Part shown: one piece after another, positions 56,081-64,000 of the stretch
How positions within the stretch are numbered: the first letter of the stretch is position 1
Layout: every line of letters begins with the position of its first letter
Assembly: GCF_002836475.1 (NCBI RefSeq)
Contig: NZ_PJBJ01000030.1
Coordinates: 620,001-684,000 of the forward strand
Source: Flavobacterium sp. ALD4
Lineage (GTDB): Bacteria; Bacteroidota; Bacteroidia; Flavobacteriales; Flavobacteriaceae
DNA length: 64,000 nt
Direction of reading: 5' to 3'
The notes under the pieces: generated by a model
Database searches by the model: none
Told to the model about the DNA's origin: nothing
Seen by the model: the letters and a program-made list of their open reading frames with translations, nothing else
Made by a program: the position numbers and the translations under genes

Positions 56081-56088
56081 TATTTTTG
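56081..56088 (+). promoter_or_regulatory. -7 box directly before rbfA
   Basis: TATTTTTG fits TAnnTTTG and ends 4 bp before the rbfA ATG at 56093. Transcription from it would start at or inside the start codon, giving a leaderless mRNA. A TTG with ideal spacing was not found. Confidence 0.5.
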
Positions 56089-56092
56089 CACT

Positions 56093-56485
56093 ATGGAAAC
56101 AAATAGACAGAAAAAAATAGGCGGGGTAATCCAAAAAGATTTAGTGGATATCCTACAAGGTGAGGTGAGAAAAAACGGAGTAAGTAATTTAATTATTTCG
56201 GTATCCAAAGTTGTTGTAACTTCAGATTTATCTGTGGCAACGGTTCATTTAAGTGTTTTTCCTCAGGATAAAGCAAAAGAGATTTTAGAGGCAGTTAAGT
56301 CGAATTCTAAAACAATAAAACATGATTTATCACAAAGAGTACGTTTGCAATTAAGAAAAGTACCTAATTTGGTTTTCTTTATTGATGACTCATTAGACTA
56401 CATAGAAAAAATTGATACTGCTTTAGCCAATAAAGATAACCCTATCGAAAACAGAGATCTTTTAGAGAAACGCAAGCTGATATAA
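56093..56485 (+). CDS. rbfA: 30S ribosome-binding factor A
   Basis: A 130-residue assembly factor that binds the 30S subunit during 16S maturation. The KH-like fold is recognisable from RQKKIGGVIQKDLVDILQ and VSKVVVTSDLSVATVHLSVF, with LRKVPNLVFFIDDSLDYIEK near the C-terminus. Length is typical. It is 1 bp ahead of the FtsX-like permease gene and so the two are likely coupled. A leaderless start is possible. Confidence 0.95.
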   Translation: METNRQKKIGGVIQKDLVDILQGEVRKNGVSNLIISVSKVVVTSDLSVATVHLSVFPQDKAKEILEAVKSNSKTIKHDLSQRVRLQLRKVPNLVFFIDDSLDYIEKIDTALANKDNPIENRDLLEKRKLI

Positions 56486-56486
56486 T

Positions 56487-57686
56487 TTGACTTTCCCCCT
56501 TTACATCGCCAAACGTTACATTCTGAGTAACAGTAAAAACAATGCTATAAACATCATCAATCGCATTGCGAGTATGGGAATCATAGTTGGCGCCATGGCT
56601 TTGTTTGTGGTATTATCTGTTTTTAGCGGATTGAAAGTGTTTAGTCTTTCGTTCACTAACGACATTGACCCAGATCTAAAAATAAGCAGTATTTTAGGAA
56701 AATCATTTCTCGTTTCTCCATCACAAGAAGAACAAATAAATAAAATAGACGGCATAGCTTCCTATAGCAAAATTATAGAAGAACGCGTTTTATTTGTTTT
56801 TGAAGACAAGCAAGTCGTAACATATTTAAAGGGGGTTGATCCCACCTTCAGTAAAGTAAACGATATTAAAAAAACGTTGTACAATGGACAATGGTTTGAG
56901 CCTGATACTTACCAGGTTGTCGTAGGTTATGGAATTGCACAGAAATTCTCGATGGGATTACTGGACTTCAACAAACAACTGGAAGTCTTAGTTCCTAAGC
57001 CCGGAAGAGGGGCCATTACAAACCCCGCGCAAGCTTTTAATAAAACCGATGTTTTTCCCGTGGGCATTTATGCCATCAGTGAAGATCTTGATTCTAAATA
57101 CGTTTTTGCGGATTTGGGACTGGCGCAGGAATTATTAGAATACAAAACAAATCAAATTTCGGGAATTGAGATTAAAGAAAAAAAGGATGCAGATGAAGCG
57201 GCAATCATCGAAAAACTACAAACCATTTTCAACAATAAAATCACGATAAAAAATAGGGCCCAACTCAACGAAGCCTTGTATAAAATGCTGAATACAGAGA
57301 ATATCGCTGTGTATTTAATTTTTACTTTGGTTATCGTGGTGGCACTTTTCAACCTTATTGGCGCACTAATTATGATGATTCTCGACAAAAAAGGAAATTT
57401 AAAAACACTTTTTAATCTGGGAACAGAAATCAAGGATTTACGTAAAATATTTTTACTTCAAGGAACGCTACTAAGTGTTTTTGGTGGAGTTATTGGACTC
57501 CTTTTAGGAATTGCAATTGTATTGTTACAACAACATTTTCAGCTCGTGATGATTACCCCAACACTGGCGTACCCAGTGGTTTTTACACTTGAAAACGTAT
57601 TGATTGTTATGGGGACGATTGTAACCTTGGGTTTTATCGCTTCACTAATTGCAAGTAGTCGAGTAAGTAAGAAGTTGCTAGATTAG
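56487..57686 (+). CDS. FtsX-like ABC transporter permease (LolC/LolE type)
   Basis: A 399-residue inner-membrane permease with a first helix near residues 28-48, a periplasmic domain of about 220 residues and three C-terminal helices (FtsX fold). Typical segments are ISRIA-type NIINRIASMGIIVGAMALF at the start and FTLVIVVALFNLIGALIMMI, GVIGLLLGIAIVL towards the end. It probably belongs to the LolCDE/MacB lipoprotein-release group. The start is TTG at 56487, one base after the rbfA stop. This choice gives MTFPLYIAKRY, the normal start of the family. Confidence 0.85.
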   Translation: MTFPLYIAKRYILSNSKNNAINIINRIASMGIIVGAMALFVVLSVFSGLKVFSLSFTNDIDPDLKISSILGKSFLVSPSQEEQINKIDGIASYSKIIEERVLFVFEDKQVVTYLKGVDPTFSKVNDIKKTLYNGQWFEPDTYQVVVGYGIAQKFSMGLLDFNKQLEVLVPKPGRGAITNPAQAFNKTDVFPVGIYAISEDLDSKYVFADLGLAQELLEYKTNQISGIEIKEKKDADEAAIIEKLQTIFNNKITIKNRAQLNEALYKMLNTENIAVYLIFTLVIVVALFNLIGALIMMILDKKGNLKTLFNLGTEIKDLRKIFLLQGTLLSVFGGVIGLLLGIAIVLLQQHFQLVMITPTLAYPVVFTLENVLIVMGTIVTLGFIASLIASSRVSKKLLD

Positions 57687-57729
57687 GATTTTTAACCCGA
57701 GCGATAGCGAAGTTTTTAAGATTTAAAAA

Positions 57730-57780
57730 AAATACGAATTCGACGAATTAATTTAATGCAAATTCGTGGAATTCATATTT
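57730..57780. repeat. Flavobacterial intergenic hairpin repeat
   Basis: AAATACGAATTCGACGAATT (57730-57749) is complementary in 18 of 20 bases to AATTCGTGGAATTCATATTT (57761-57780). It lies between the convergent permease and dusB genes. I recall similar AT-rich palindromes in other Flavobacterium genomes. Confidence 0.55.
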
Positions 57781-57791
57781 AAAATAGCTAG

Positions 57792-58784
57792 TTATACAAA
57801 CTCGTATCCTGCATACGACTCTTCAATCTCATTCAACGCAGCGAATAATTCCTCAGGATGATCTAAGGTTACCAATTTTTGTTTGTACGGCTTAAACGAA
57901 TGAATTCCTTTAAAATAATTTGTATAATGCGGTCTCGTTTCTACAATCCCGAGGCGCTCTCCCTTCCATTCCATTGCCCAAGTAAGGTGATTGCGTACTG
58001 CTTCGACTCTATCGACAACAGTGGGTTTAGCCAAATGTTCTCCAGTATTAAAATAATGTTTGATTTCATTAAAAATCCAAGGATAACCAATTGCAGCACG
58101 ACCAATCATAATGCCATCGATACCGTATTCGTTTTTATATTGTAGTGCCTTTTCAGGACTGTTAATATCTCCATTACCAAAAATAGGCATCGTAATTCTT
58201 GGGTTGTTTTTTACACGAGCAATATGTGACCAATCTGAATGTCCTTTGTACATTTGGGCACGTGTTCGAGCATGAATACTCAATGCAGCAACTCCAATGT
58301 CTTGAAGACGCTCCGCTACCTCATCGATATTAATAGAATTATCATCCCATCCTAAACGGGTTTTTACCGTCACCGGTAAATGGGTACTATCGATCACGGC
58401 TTGCGTTAGGCGAATCATTAAATCAATGTCTTTTAATACTCCCGCACCAGCGCCTTTACAAACCACTTTTTTTACCGGACAACCAAAGTTAATATCTATA
58501 ATATCCGGATTTACAGTAGAAACAATTTTAGAAGACATAGCCATTGCCTCTTCGTCTCCTCCAAAAATCTGAATACCCACGGGTCTTTCATAATCGAAGA
58601 TATCTAATTTCATGCGGCTTTTGATGGCGTCACGAATTAGCCCTTCGGAAGAAATAAATTCTGAGTACATCATATCGGCTCCGTGCATCTTACACAACCT
58701 ACGAAAAGGTGGGTCGCTCACGTCCTCCATAGGAGCGAGAAGTAAAGGGAAATCCGGTAATTCTATGTTGCCAATCTTAATCAT
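57792..58784 (-). CDS. dusB: tRNA-dihydrouridine synthase B
   Basis: FMN-dependent enzyme of 330 residues that reduces uridine in the D-loop of tRNA. It starts in the TIM barrel with LLLAPMEDVSDPPFRRLC, continues INFGCPVKKVVCKGAGAGVL with the catalytic Cys, and has TVKTRLGWDDNSIN and GIDGIMIGRAAIGYPWIF. All residues of the family are visible and the length is normal. It is monocistronic. Confidence 0.95.
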   Translation of the reverse strand: MIKIGNIELPDFPLLLAPMEDVSDPPFRRLCKMHGADMMYSEFISSEGLIRDAIKSRMKLDIFDYERPVGIQIFGGDEEAMAMSSKIVSTVNPDIIDINFGCPVKKVVCKGAGAGVLKDIDLMIRLTQAVIDSTHLPVTVKTRLGWDDNSINIDEVAERLQDIGVAALSIHARTRAQMYKGHSDWSHIARVKNNPRITMPIFGNGDINSPEKALQYKNEYGIDGIMIGRAAIGYPWIFNEIKHYFNTGEHLAKPTVVDRVEAVRNHLTWAMEWKGERLGIVETRPHYTNYFKGIHSFKPYKQKLVTLDHPEELFAALNEIEESYAGYEFV

Positions 58785-58884
58785 CTGCTTAAATTTTGTG
58801 CAAAATTACGCTTTTTTGATCAAAGCATGAAATAGCACCGATGAAAGACTTATTACTTAACTCATTAGTTTGCGATTTGGGACT

Positions 58885-58913
58885 TTGAAACTGTTGAATT
58901 TAAACTATCTTTG
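58885..58913 (+). promoter_or_regulatory. Promoter of lepA with long leader
   Basis: TTG (58885-58887) and TATCTTTG (58906-58913) are spaced by 18 bp. The leader to the lepA ATG would be about 140 nt and contains a GC-rich, structured-looking stretch (58970-59035) including GCCCGTTCGCCGCGGAGAAC. Confidence 0.6.
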
Positions 58914-59057
58914 CAGATTAATGGTCGCACTTTAGCAGATTGCGTCAGGGGTTGCGGCAAAACACTTGTAGTTGTGAGATTACAGTAATTAAGATTACGA
59001 TAAAAAGCCCGTTCGCCGCGGAGAACAAGCCCTTAATAAAATTGACACAAACAGGAT

Positions 59058-60854
59058 ATGAAACACATACGAAATTTTTGCATTATTGCACATATTGATC
59101 ACGGTAAAAGCACACTTGCCGACCGTTTACTTGCCGCTACCCAAACCGTTACGGCACGTGAAGAGAAAGCACAATTGCTTGACAGCATGGACTTGGAACG
59201 CGAACGTGGTATCACGATAAAAAGTCATGCGATCCAGATGGAGTATACGTACAAAGGCGAAGAATACATCTTGAATCTGATTGATACTCCCGGACACGTA
59301 GATTTTTCTTATGAAGTTTCCCGATCTATTGCGGCCTGTGAAGGGGCGCTTCTGATTGTAGATGCAGCGCAAAGCATACAAGCTCAAACCATTTCAAATC
59401 TATACTTAGCTTTAGAAAATGACTTGGAAATTATTCCTATTCTGAATAAAGTAGATTTACCAAGTGCCAATCCCGAAGAAGTAAGTGATGATATTGTTGA
59501 TTTATTGGGCTGTAGACTCGAAGAAATCATTCACGCCTCTGGAAAAACCGGTTTAGGAGTAGAAAACATCTTGGCTGCTATTATCGAAAGAATTCCACCT
59601 CCAAAAGGAAATGTTGATGAGCCGTTACAAGCTTTGATTTTTGACTCTCATTACAATCCATTTCGTGGAATTGAAGTTATTTTCCGTGTTATAAATGGAG
59701 AAATTAAAAAGGGTCAGAAGATTAAATTCATGGCTACTGGAAATGAATATTTCGCAGACGAAATTGGAACATTAAAACTGAACCAAGTTCCGAAAAAAGT
59801 TATTTCCACTGGTGATGTTGGTTATTTAATTTCAGGAATTAAAGAGGCAAAAGAAGTAAAAGTTGGAGATACAGTGACAGACGCAAAAACACCAACGACC
59901 AAGATGGTTAAAGGTTTTGAAGATGTTAAACCAATGGTATTTGCAGGGATATACCCTGTTGACACCGAAGATTATGAAGACCTTAGAAACTCTATGGAAA
60001 AACTGCAATTGAACGATGCTTCACTTGTCTTTTTACCTGAAAGTTCCGCCGCTTTAGGATTTGGTTTCCGTTGTGGATTCTTAGGGATGTTACACATGGA
60101 AATTATCCAGGAACGTTTAGAACGTGAGTTCAACATGACTGTAATTACTACAGTCCCCAACGTTTCGTATTTTGCTTACACCAAAAAAAATCCTGAAACT
60201 GCATTAGTAGTAAACAATCCAACTGATTTACCGGAGCCTTCTAAATTGGATCACGTAGAAGAACCTTTCATAAAAGCAACCATTATTACGAAATCTGATT
60301 TTGTAGGGAACGTAATGTCATTATGTATCGAAAAAAGAGGCTTGATTACGAATCAAACCTATTTAACTACGGATCGTGTTGAATTGACTTTTGATATGCC
60401 ACTCGCTGAGATTGTATTTGATTTTTATGACCGTTTAAAAACCGTTTCTAAAGGATATGCTTCTTTTGATTATGCTCCTATTGGAATGCGAACATCAAAC
60501 TTAGTGAAAGTAGATATATTATTGAATGCTACTGTCGTAGATGCTTTATCACTGCTGATTCACGTAGATAACGCCTACCACATAGGTAAAAAAATGTGTG
60601 AGAAACTAAAAGAATTAATCCCGCGTCAACAATTTGATATTCCTATTCAGGCAGCGATTGGTGTGAAAGTGATTTCCCGTGAAACCATTAAAGCGTTACG
60701 TAAAGACGTTACCGCAAAATGTTATGGTGGTGATATTTCCCGTAAACGCAAATTATTGGAAAAACAGAAAAAAGGAAAGAAACGTATGCGACAAGTTGGA
60801 AATGTAGAGATCCCTCAAGAAGCTTTTATGGCTGTTTTGAAGTTGAACGACTAA
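59058..60854 (+). CDS. lepA: Elongation factor 4
   Basis: Ribosome-bound GTPase of 598 residues that back-translocates or rescues stalled ribosomes and helps 30S biogenesis. The G domain has [14 protein letters not shown] (G1), [10 protein letters not shown] (G2 region), [17 protein letters not shown] (G3) and ILNKVDLP (G4). Later domains include [20 protein letters not shown] and the LepA-specific C-terminal segment [20 protein letters not shown]. Length matches the family. It is monocistronic, with a terminator just downstream. Confidence 0.98.
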   Translation: MKHIRNFCIIAHIDHGKSTLADRLLAATQTVTAREEKAQLLDSMDLERERGITIKSHAIQMEYTYKGEEYILNLIDTPGHVDFSYEVSRSIAACEGALLIVDAAQSIQAQTISNLYLALENDLEIIPILNKVDLPSANPEEVSDDIVDLLGCRLEEIIHASGKTGLGVENILAAIIERIPPPKGNVDEPLQALIFDSHYNPFRGIEVIFRVINGEIKKGQKIKFMATGNEYFADEIGTLKLNQVPKKVISTGDVGYLISGIKEAKEVKVGDTVTDAKTPTTKMVKGFEDVKPMVFAGIYPVDTEDYEDLRNSMEKLQLNDASLVFLPESSAALGFGFRCGFLGMLHMEIIQERLEREFNMTVITTVPNVSYFAYTKKNPETALVVNNPTDLPEPSKLDHVEEPFIKATIITKSDFVGNVMSLCIEKRGLITNQTYLTTDRVELTFDMPLAEIVFDFYDRLKTVSKGYASFDYAPIGMRTSNLVKVDILLNATVVDALSLLIHVDNAYHIGKKMCEKLKELIPRQQFDIPIQAAIGVKVISRETIKALRKDVTAKCYGGDISRKRKLLEKQKKGKKRMRQVGNVEIPQEAFMAVLKLND

Positions 60855-60891
60855 CCCCCCCTTGCCCCCGACGGGAGAAATATAATATTGA

Positions 60892-60927
60892 GAAACCTGA
60901 CGATGTAAAAATTGTCAGGTTTTTTTA
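60892..60927 (+). terminator. Terminator after lepA
   Basis: AAACCTGAC (60893-60901) pairs with GTCAGGTTT (60914-60922), followed by a T run. Confidence 0.85.
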
Positions 60928-60965
60928 TGCTTTTCCATTTTATTCCCCGGCGGCGCTAAAGGATT

Positions 60966-61898
60966 TTATTTATCCTTCAACCATTCAAATAATCTTTTGG
61001 CCTCTTCTAATTTAAATAGCTGAGTGCCTTCATTCATCGTTGCTGCTGATCCGCAAGCCACTCCCCAGCGAATAACCTCTTTAAGACTTTTATTCTGAGA
61101 CAATGCCCAGACCATTCCGCCCACCATACTGTCTCCAGCTCCAACGGTGCTTTTTTTAGCAACATTGGGTGCCGGAACATAGTCATAGGAATCTTTTGTA
61201 ACTAATACCGCACCTTGAGGCCCAAGGGAAACAACCACAACTTCGGCACCGCCCTTCCTAATTATTTCTTTTGCCGCTTCATTAACTTCCTCCACCTCCA
61301 AGTATTCCACACCAATTAATTTTGCCAATTCACCCACGTTAGGTTTAATCATGTAAACCCCTGTTTCTAATACTTTTCTTAATGGGTCACCACTGGTATC
61401 TATAATCAGTTTTGAATTTGATGTTTTAGCCATTTCGGCTATTTCTTGATAAAAATCTACCGACAACCCCTCACTCAAACCACCGCTTAAAACCAAATAA
61501 TTAAAGTCTAATTCTTGAATAGTTGAAATAATTTTATCTTTTTCCGTAATTGTAAGCGGCGGTGCTGGAAAAACAAACCGAAACTGAGAATTGGTGTTAT
61601 CATCAACTGCGACGAAATTTTCCCGTGTCCAACTTTGAGTCTCGATAGCTTCAAAAGGCACTGATTCCTCTTTTAAAAGCTTTTTTAGCATCTCTCCTGT
61701 CGATCCCCCCGAAGTCATTACAGCCAGCGAGGTTCCTTCCAGTCTGGATATTGCCTTAGACACATTGATTCCTCCCCCTCCTGCATCAAACAAAGGCGTT
61801 TGGCAACGAATTTTTTGTTCAGGAACTAATCCCGAAAAATGAGCACTTTTATCTAAAGCAGGGCTCACTGTCAGAGTTACGATGTCGAATGATTTCAT
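60966..61898 (-). CDS. PfkB family 1-phosphofructokinase/hexose kinase
   Basis: Ribokinase-fold sugar kinase of 310 residues. The N-terminal Gly-rich motif is FDAGGGGINVSKAISRLEG. The C-terminal ATP/catalytic motif is KKSTVGAGDSMVGGMVWAL, with the catalytic Asp in GAGDS. The arrangement matches FruK (1-phosphofructokinase) and the minor 6-phosphofructokinase PfkB. There is no fructose PTS gene nearby, so the substrate is uncertain between fructose-1-phosphate and fructose-6-phosphate. The gene is alone, divergent from thiL. Confidence 0.88.
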   Translation of the reverse strand: MKSFDIVTLTVSPALDKSAHFSGLVPEQKIRCQTPLFDAGGGGINVSKAISRLEGTSLAVMTSGGSTGEMLKKLLKEESVPFEAIETQSWTRENFVAVDDNTNSQFRFVFPAPPLTITEKDKIISTIQELDFNYLVLSGGLSEGLSVDFYQEIAEMAKTSNSKLIIDTSGDPLRKVLETGVYMIKPNVGELAKLIGVEYLEVEEVNEAAKEIIRKGGAEVVVVSLGPQGAVLVTKDSYDYVPAPNVAKKSTVGAGDSMVGGMVWALSQNKSLKEVIRWGVACGSAATMNEGTQLFKLEEAKRLFEWLKDK

Positions 61899-62011
61899 TT
61901 TATTTGATTTTGCTACCCTAAAGATGCAAAAAAATATTTAAACCTCATAAAATGCTATTTAACTAGTTTCTTTCGGGTGATTAATCCACTTCGTATTAGA
62001 CAAAACCTTTG

Positions 62012-62019
62012 TACCTTTG
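62012..62019 (+). promoter_or_regulatory. -7 box upstream of thiL
   Basis: TACCTTTG fits TAnnTTTG, 54 bp before the ATG at 62074. No TTG at ideal -33 spacing was found. Confidence 0.45.
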
Positions 62020-62073
62020 CAACTCTGTACCGCCCGCTTTAAAACCCCGTACAGAAAAACAAACTTAAAAAAT

Positions 62074-63120
62074 ATGATTGAAGATAAAACCCCACAACGT
62101 ACCAGTATTGCTCAATTAGGAGAATTTGCATTGATTGATCACTTAACAAAAAACTTTGAAATCACTCAAGCTTCGACTTTAAAAGGAATTGGTGATGACG
62201 CTGCAGTGCTGGACTTTAAGGACAAAAAAGTCGTTATTTCTACAGATATATTGGTTGAAGGCGTCCATTTTGACTTGGCCTATATGCCTTTGAAACATCT
62301 AGGTTATAAAGCGGTCACTACCAATATTTCTGATATTTGTGCGATGAATGCAAAAGCTACACAAATTACAGTTTCCGTTGCAGTTTCTAATCGTTTTCCA
62401 CTGGAAGCATTAGACGAATTATTTGCTGGAATTACACATGCTGCAAATGAATATAAAGTAGATGTTATCGGTGGAGACACTACTTCGTCACAAAAAGGAT
62501 TAATCATCAGCATAACTGCGATTGGTGAAGCAGATGAAGAGGAGATTGTTTACAGAAATGGCGCTAAACAAACTGACTTATTAGTGCTTACCGGCGACAT
62601 TGGTGCGGCTTATATGGGACTGCAAGTATTAGAGCGGGAGAAGCAGGTATTTCAGGTAAACCCAAATTCACAACCTGATTTAGACGCCTATACTTATTTA
62701 ATAGAGCGTCAACTGAAACCTGAAGCTCGAAAAGACGTTCGTACCTTATTGCATGCCTTGGAAATTAAACCAACATCAATGATTGACATTTCTGATGGGT
62801 TATCATCTGAAATCATGCATTTATGCAAGCAGTCAAAAGTAGGCTGTAATTTGTATGAAGATAAATTACCACTTGACCCGCAGTTGATTAATGTATGTGA
62901 GGAATTTGACATCGATTCTACAACGGTGGCTATAAACGGTGGTGAAGATTATGAATTACTTTTTACTATTGCCATGGAGGATTTTGAAAAAATTAAAGGA
63001 AACCCTAATTTCTCCATCATAGGCCATATGACCCAAGAAAGTGAAGGACTACATCTGATCACTCGCGCAGACACTAAAATTCCGCTAAAAGCACGTGGTT
63101 GGGATGCTGTGACTGAATAA
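62074..63120 (+). CDS. thiL: Thiamine-monophosphate kinase
   Basis: ATP-dependent enzyme that forms thiamine diphosphate from thiamine monophosphate. The 348 residues begin MIEDKTPQRTSIAQLGEFAL. Key segments are LKGIGDDAAVLDF, STDILVEGVHFDL and VIGGDTTSSQKGLIISITAI. MIDISDGLSSEIMHL and INGGEDYELLFTI hold the metal and phosphate ligands. An open frame reaching 62017 was rejected because the first 19 residues lack similarity to the family. It has a perfect palindromic terminator. Confidence 0.96.
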   Translation: MIEDKTPQRTSIAQLGEFALIDHLTKNFEITQASTLKGIGDDAAVLDFKDKKVVISTDILVEGVHFDLAYMPLKHLGYKAVTTNISDICAMNAKATQITVSVAVSNRFPLEALDELFAGITHAANEYKVDVIGGDTTSSQKGLIISITAIGEADEEEIVYRNGAKQTDLLVLTGDIGAAYMGLQVLEREKQVFQVNPNSQPDLDAYTYLIERQLKPEARKDVRTLLHALEIKPTSMIDISDGLSSEIMHLCKQSKVGCNLYEDKLPLDPQLINVCEEFDIDSTTVAINGGEDYELLFTIAMEDFEKIKGNPNFSIIGHMTQESEGLHLITRADTKIPLKARGWDAVTE

Positions 63121-63125
63121 AAAAT

Positions 63126-63166
63126 AAAAAAACGGCATTTATAAATTTATAAATGCCGTTTTTTTT
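63126..63166. terminator. Terminator between thiL and the response regulator
   Basis: A perfect palindrome (AACGGCATTTATAAATTTAT... symmetrical around 63145/63146) with A and T runs at both ends, between convergent genes. Confidence 0.88.
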
Positions 63167-63181
63167 ATCCTTAGTGGACCG

Positions 63182-63874
63182 TTAAAATAACAATCCTATA
63201 TTTCTTGCTTCACGAACCAAGTCGATATCAGTTCCGTCAATTACTTTCAACAAATCCTTAAGATTTAACTTTCGTACTTCGATTGCATTTAACGATATGG
63301 GAATGTATTGTGTTATGTCTTTGCTTGTAGTCCCTTTTGATAAATGAAATAAAATTTGCTTATCAAACAAGTCAATTTCAATACTATGCTCTTGTGATTC
63401 TAACATTTTAATAACCGATTGACTGTAATACGTTTCATTATTTATCACCTTATCGAAGGCGAATAATAATTCGTCAAATGTCAAATCATTTTTTATAACC
63501 AATCCATTGGGATTTATATTTTTTATGATGGTTTTTATCTTTAGAAACTCCGTAAACATCGTCAGCAAAATGATTTTGCAATTCGGCATGAATTCTAAAA
63601 GCAATTTCGCCAAGTCTTCACCGGAATAAATACCCTTATCCTCATAGGGCGGCATACTTATGTCTAAAAAAGCGATATCAAAAACTACAGATTCAGGATC
63701 TGTAATTAAATTATATGCTGATTCACAATCTTTGGCTTCCATTATAGAAAACTCATGATTCTTTGGGTTGTACCTTGTAATTGCGTTCTTATACCCTTGT
63801 ATAATAAAAGGGTGATCATCCACAATTAGTATATTGTTTTTTATCGTTGTTGAGGCAGCAGATTCAAATGTCAT
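63182..63874 (-). CDS. NarL/FixJ-type response regulator
   Basis: A 230-residue two-component regulator. The receiver has ILIVDDHPFIIQGYKN (acidic Asp19, Asp20) and the phosphoacceptor Asp71 in AFLDISMP, with KNDLT holding the conserved Lys. The C-terminal domain contains LSKGTTSKDITQYIPISLNA followed by IEVRKLNLKDLL, a LuxR-type helix-turn-helix with an unusual sequence. It is 2 bp downstream of the end of the histidine kinase gene on the same strand, so the two form one operon. Signal and targets are unknown. Confidence 0.88.
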   Translation of the reverse strand: MTFESAASTTIKNNILIVDDHPFIIQGYKNAITRYNPKNHEFSIMEAKDCESAYNLITDPESVVFDIAFLDISMPPYEDKGIYSGEDLAKLLLEFMPNCKIILLTMFTEFLKIKTIIKNINPNGLVIKNDLTFDELLFAFDKVINNETYYSQSVIKMLESQEHSIEIDLFDKQILFHLSKGTTSKDITQYIPISLNAIEVRKLNLKDLLKVIDGTDIDLVREARNIGLLF

Positions 63875-63876
63875 TT

Positions 63877-64000
63877 CTATGTATATATTAGTTTTTGTTC
63901 TATTGGAACGATAATGGTGATAGTTGTACCTTCTCCTTTTTTTGAATTAATCTGAAATTCGCCATTGCATTCTTTTGTTCGAGAAAGCATATTTTGAATA
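63877..64000 (-). CDS. Histidine kinase, C-terminal end (partial)
   Basis: The last 40 codons of a sensor kinase whose rest lies outside the window. The remaining text reads NMLSRTKECNGEFQINSKKG then EGTTITIIVPIEQK, matching the G2 box and last strand of the HATPase_c fold. The GxGxxNM helix of the ATP lid appears to be cut at the edge. It ends with TAG two bases before the response regulator ATG and is the sensor partner of that regulator. Confidence 0.8.
   Translation of the reverse strand, partial: IQNMLSRTKECNGEFQINSKKGEGTTITIIVPIEQKLIYT

Overview
The window is ordinary chromosomal DNA of a Flavobacterium-like member of the Bacteroidota. The evidence is AT-rich DNA, promoters of the TTG-N18-20-TAnnTTTG type with no Shine-Dalgarno pattern, OmpA proteins with thrombospondin-3 repeats, a Bacteroidota-type SdhCAB operon, and several small intergenic hairpin elements typical of this genus. 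No prophage, integrase, insertion sequence or CRISPR array was seen. Most genes are intact housekeeping genes in short operons.

Layout. 1-2 kb: tail of an MscS channel, a TlpA-like lipoprotein and a small membrane protein. 2-6.4 kb: asnS, a decayed GxxExxY gene between inverted repeats, rpoN and tdk. 6.6-13.1 kb: a plus-strand run of an acidic repeat protein, rsmI, an amine-oxidase-like flavoprotein, a HopJ-family protein, recJ and an MFS transporter. 13.3-18.2 kb: lpxH-like, queD, an enoyl-CoA hydratase-like gene, tRNA-Ala, a GreA/GreB factor and an aldehyde dehydrogenase. 18.4-22.1 kb: an AraC regulator, then an envelope group of LpxR-like deacylase, mtgA and a flavoprotein. 22.3-30.3 kb: an S9 peptidase facing the pdxA-DUF177-rpmF-fabH-accB-accC cluster, then ribE and a small secreted protein with a sorting-like tail. 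30.4-37.5 kb: a CAU tRNA, mce, an Ig-like lipoprotein, a nitrilase and the sdhCAB operon.

37.8-45.4 kb is the most eventful part. A full-length RamB-type regulator lies beside a decayed C-terminal fragment of isocitrate lyase on the opposite strand, which suggests loss of the glyoxylate shunt. Then come pepP, an AIM24-like gene, an AbiH defence gene split by a one-base frameshift, an alpha/beta hydrolase and a two-gene ABC module. 45.4-56 kb holds the AddB-like and AddA-like recombination proteins. They are separated by kbl and two tandem OmpA paralogues that share a 388-bp identical stretch. 56-64 kb: rbfA, a FtsX-like permease, dusB, lepA, a PfkB kinase, thiL and a response regulator with the end of its histidine kinase.

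The items most worth a second look are the isocitrate lyase relic beside its regulator, the frameshifted AbiH gene, the decayed GxxExxY gene, the OmpA pair, the dispersed Flavo-1-like RNA elements, and two genes whose -7 box sits almost on the start codon (rbfA and the sorting-tail protein). I did not find a convincing new multi-gene system.
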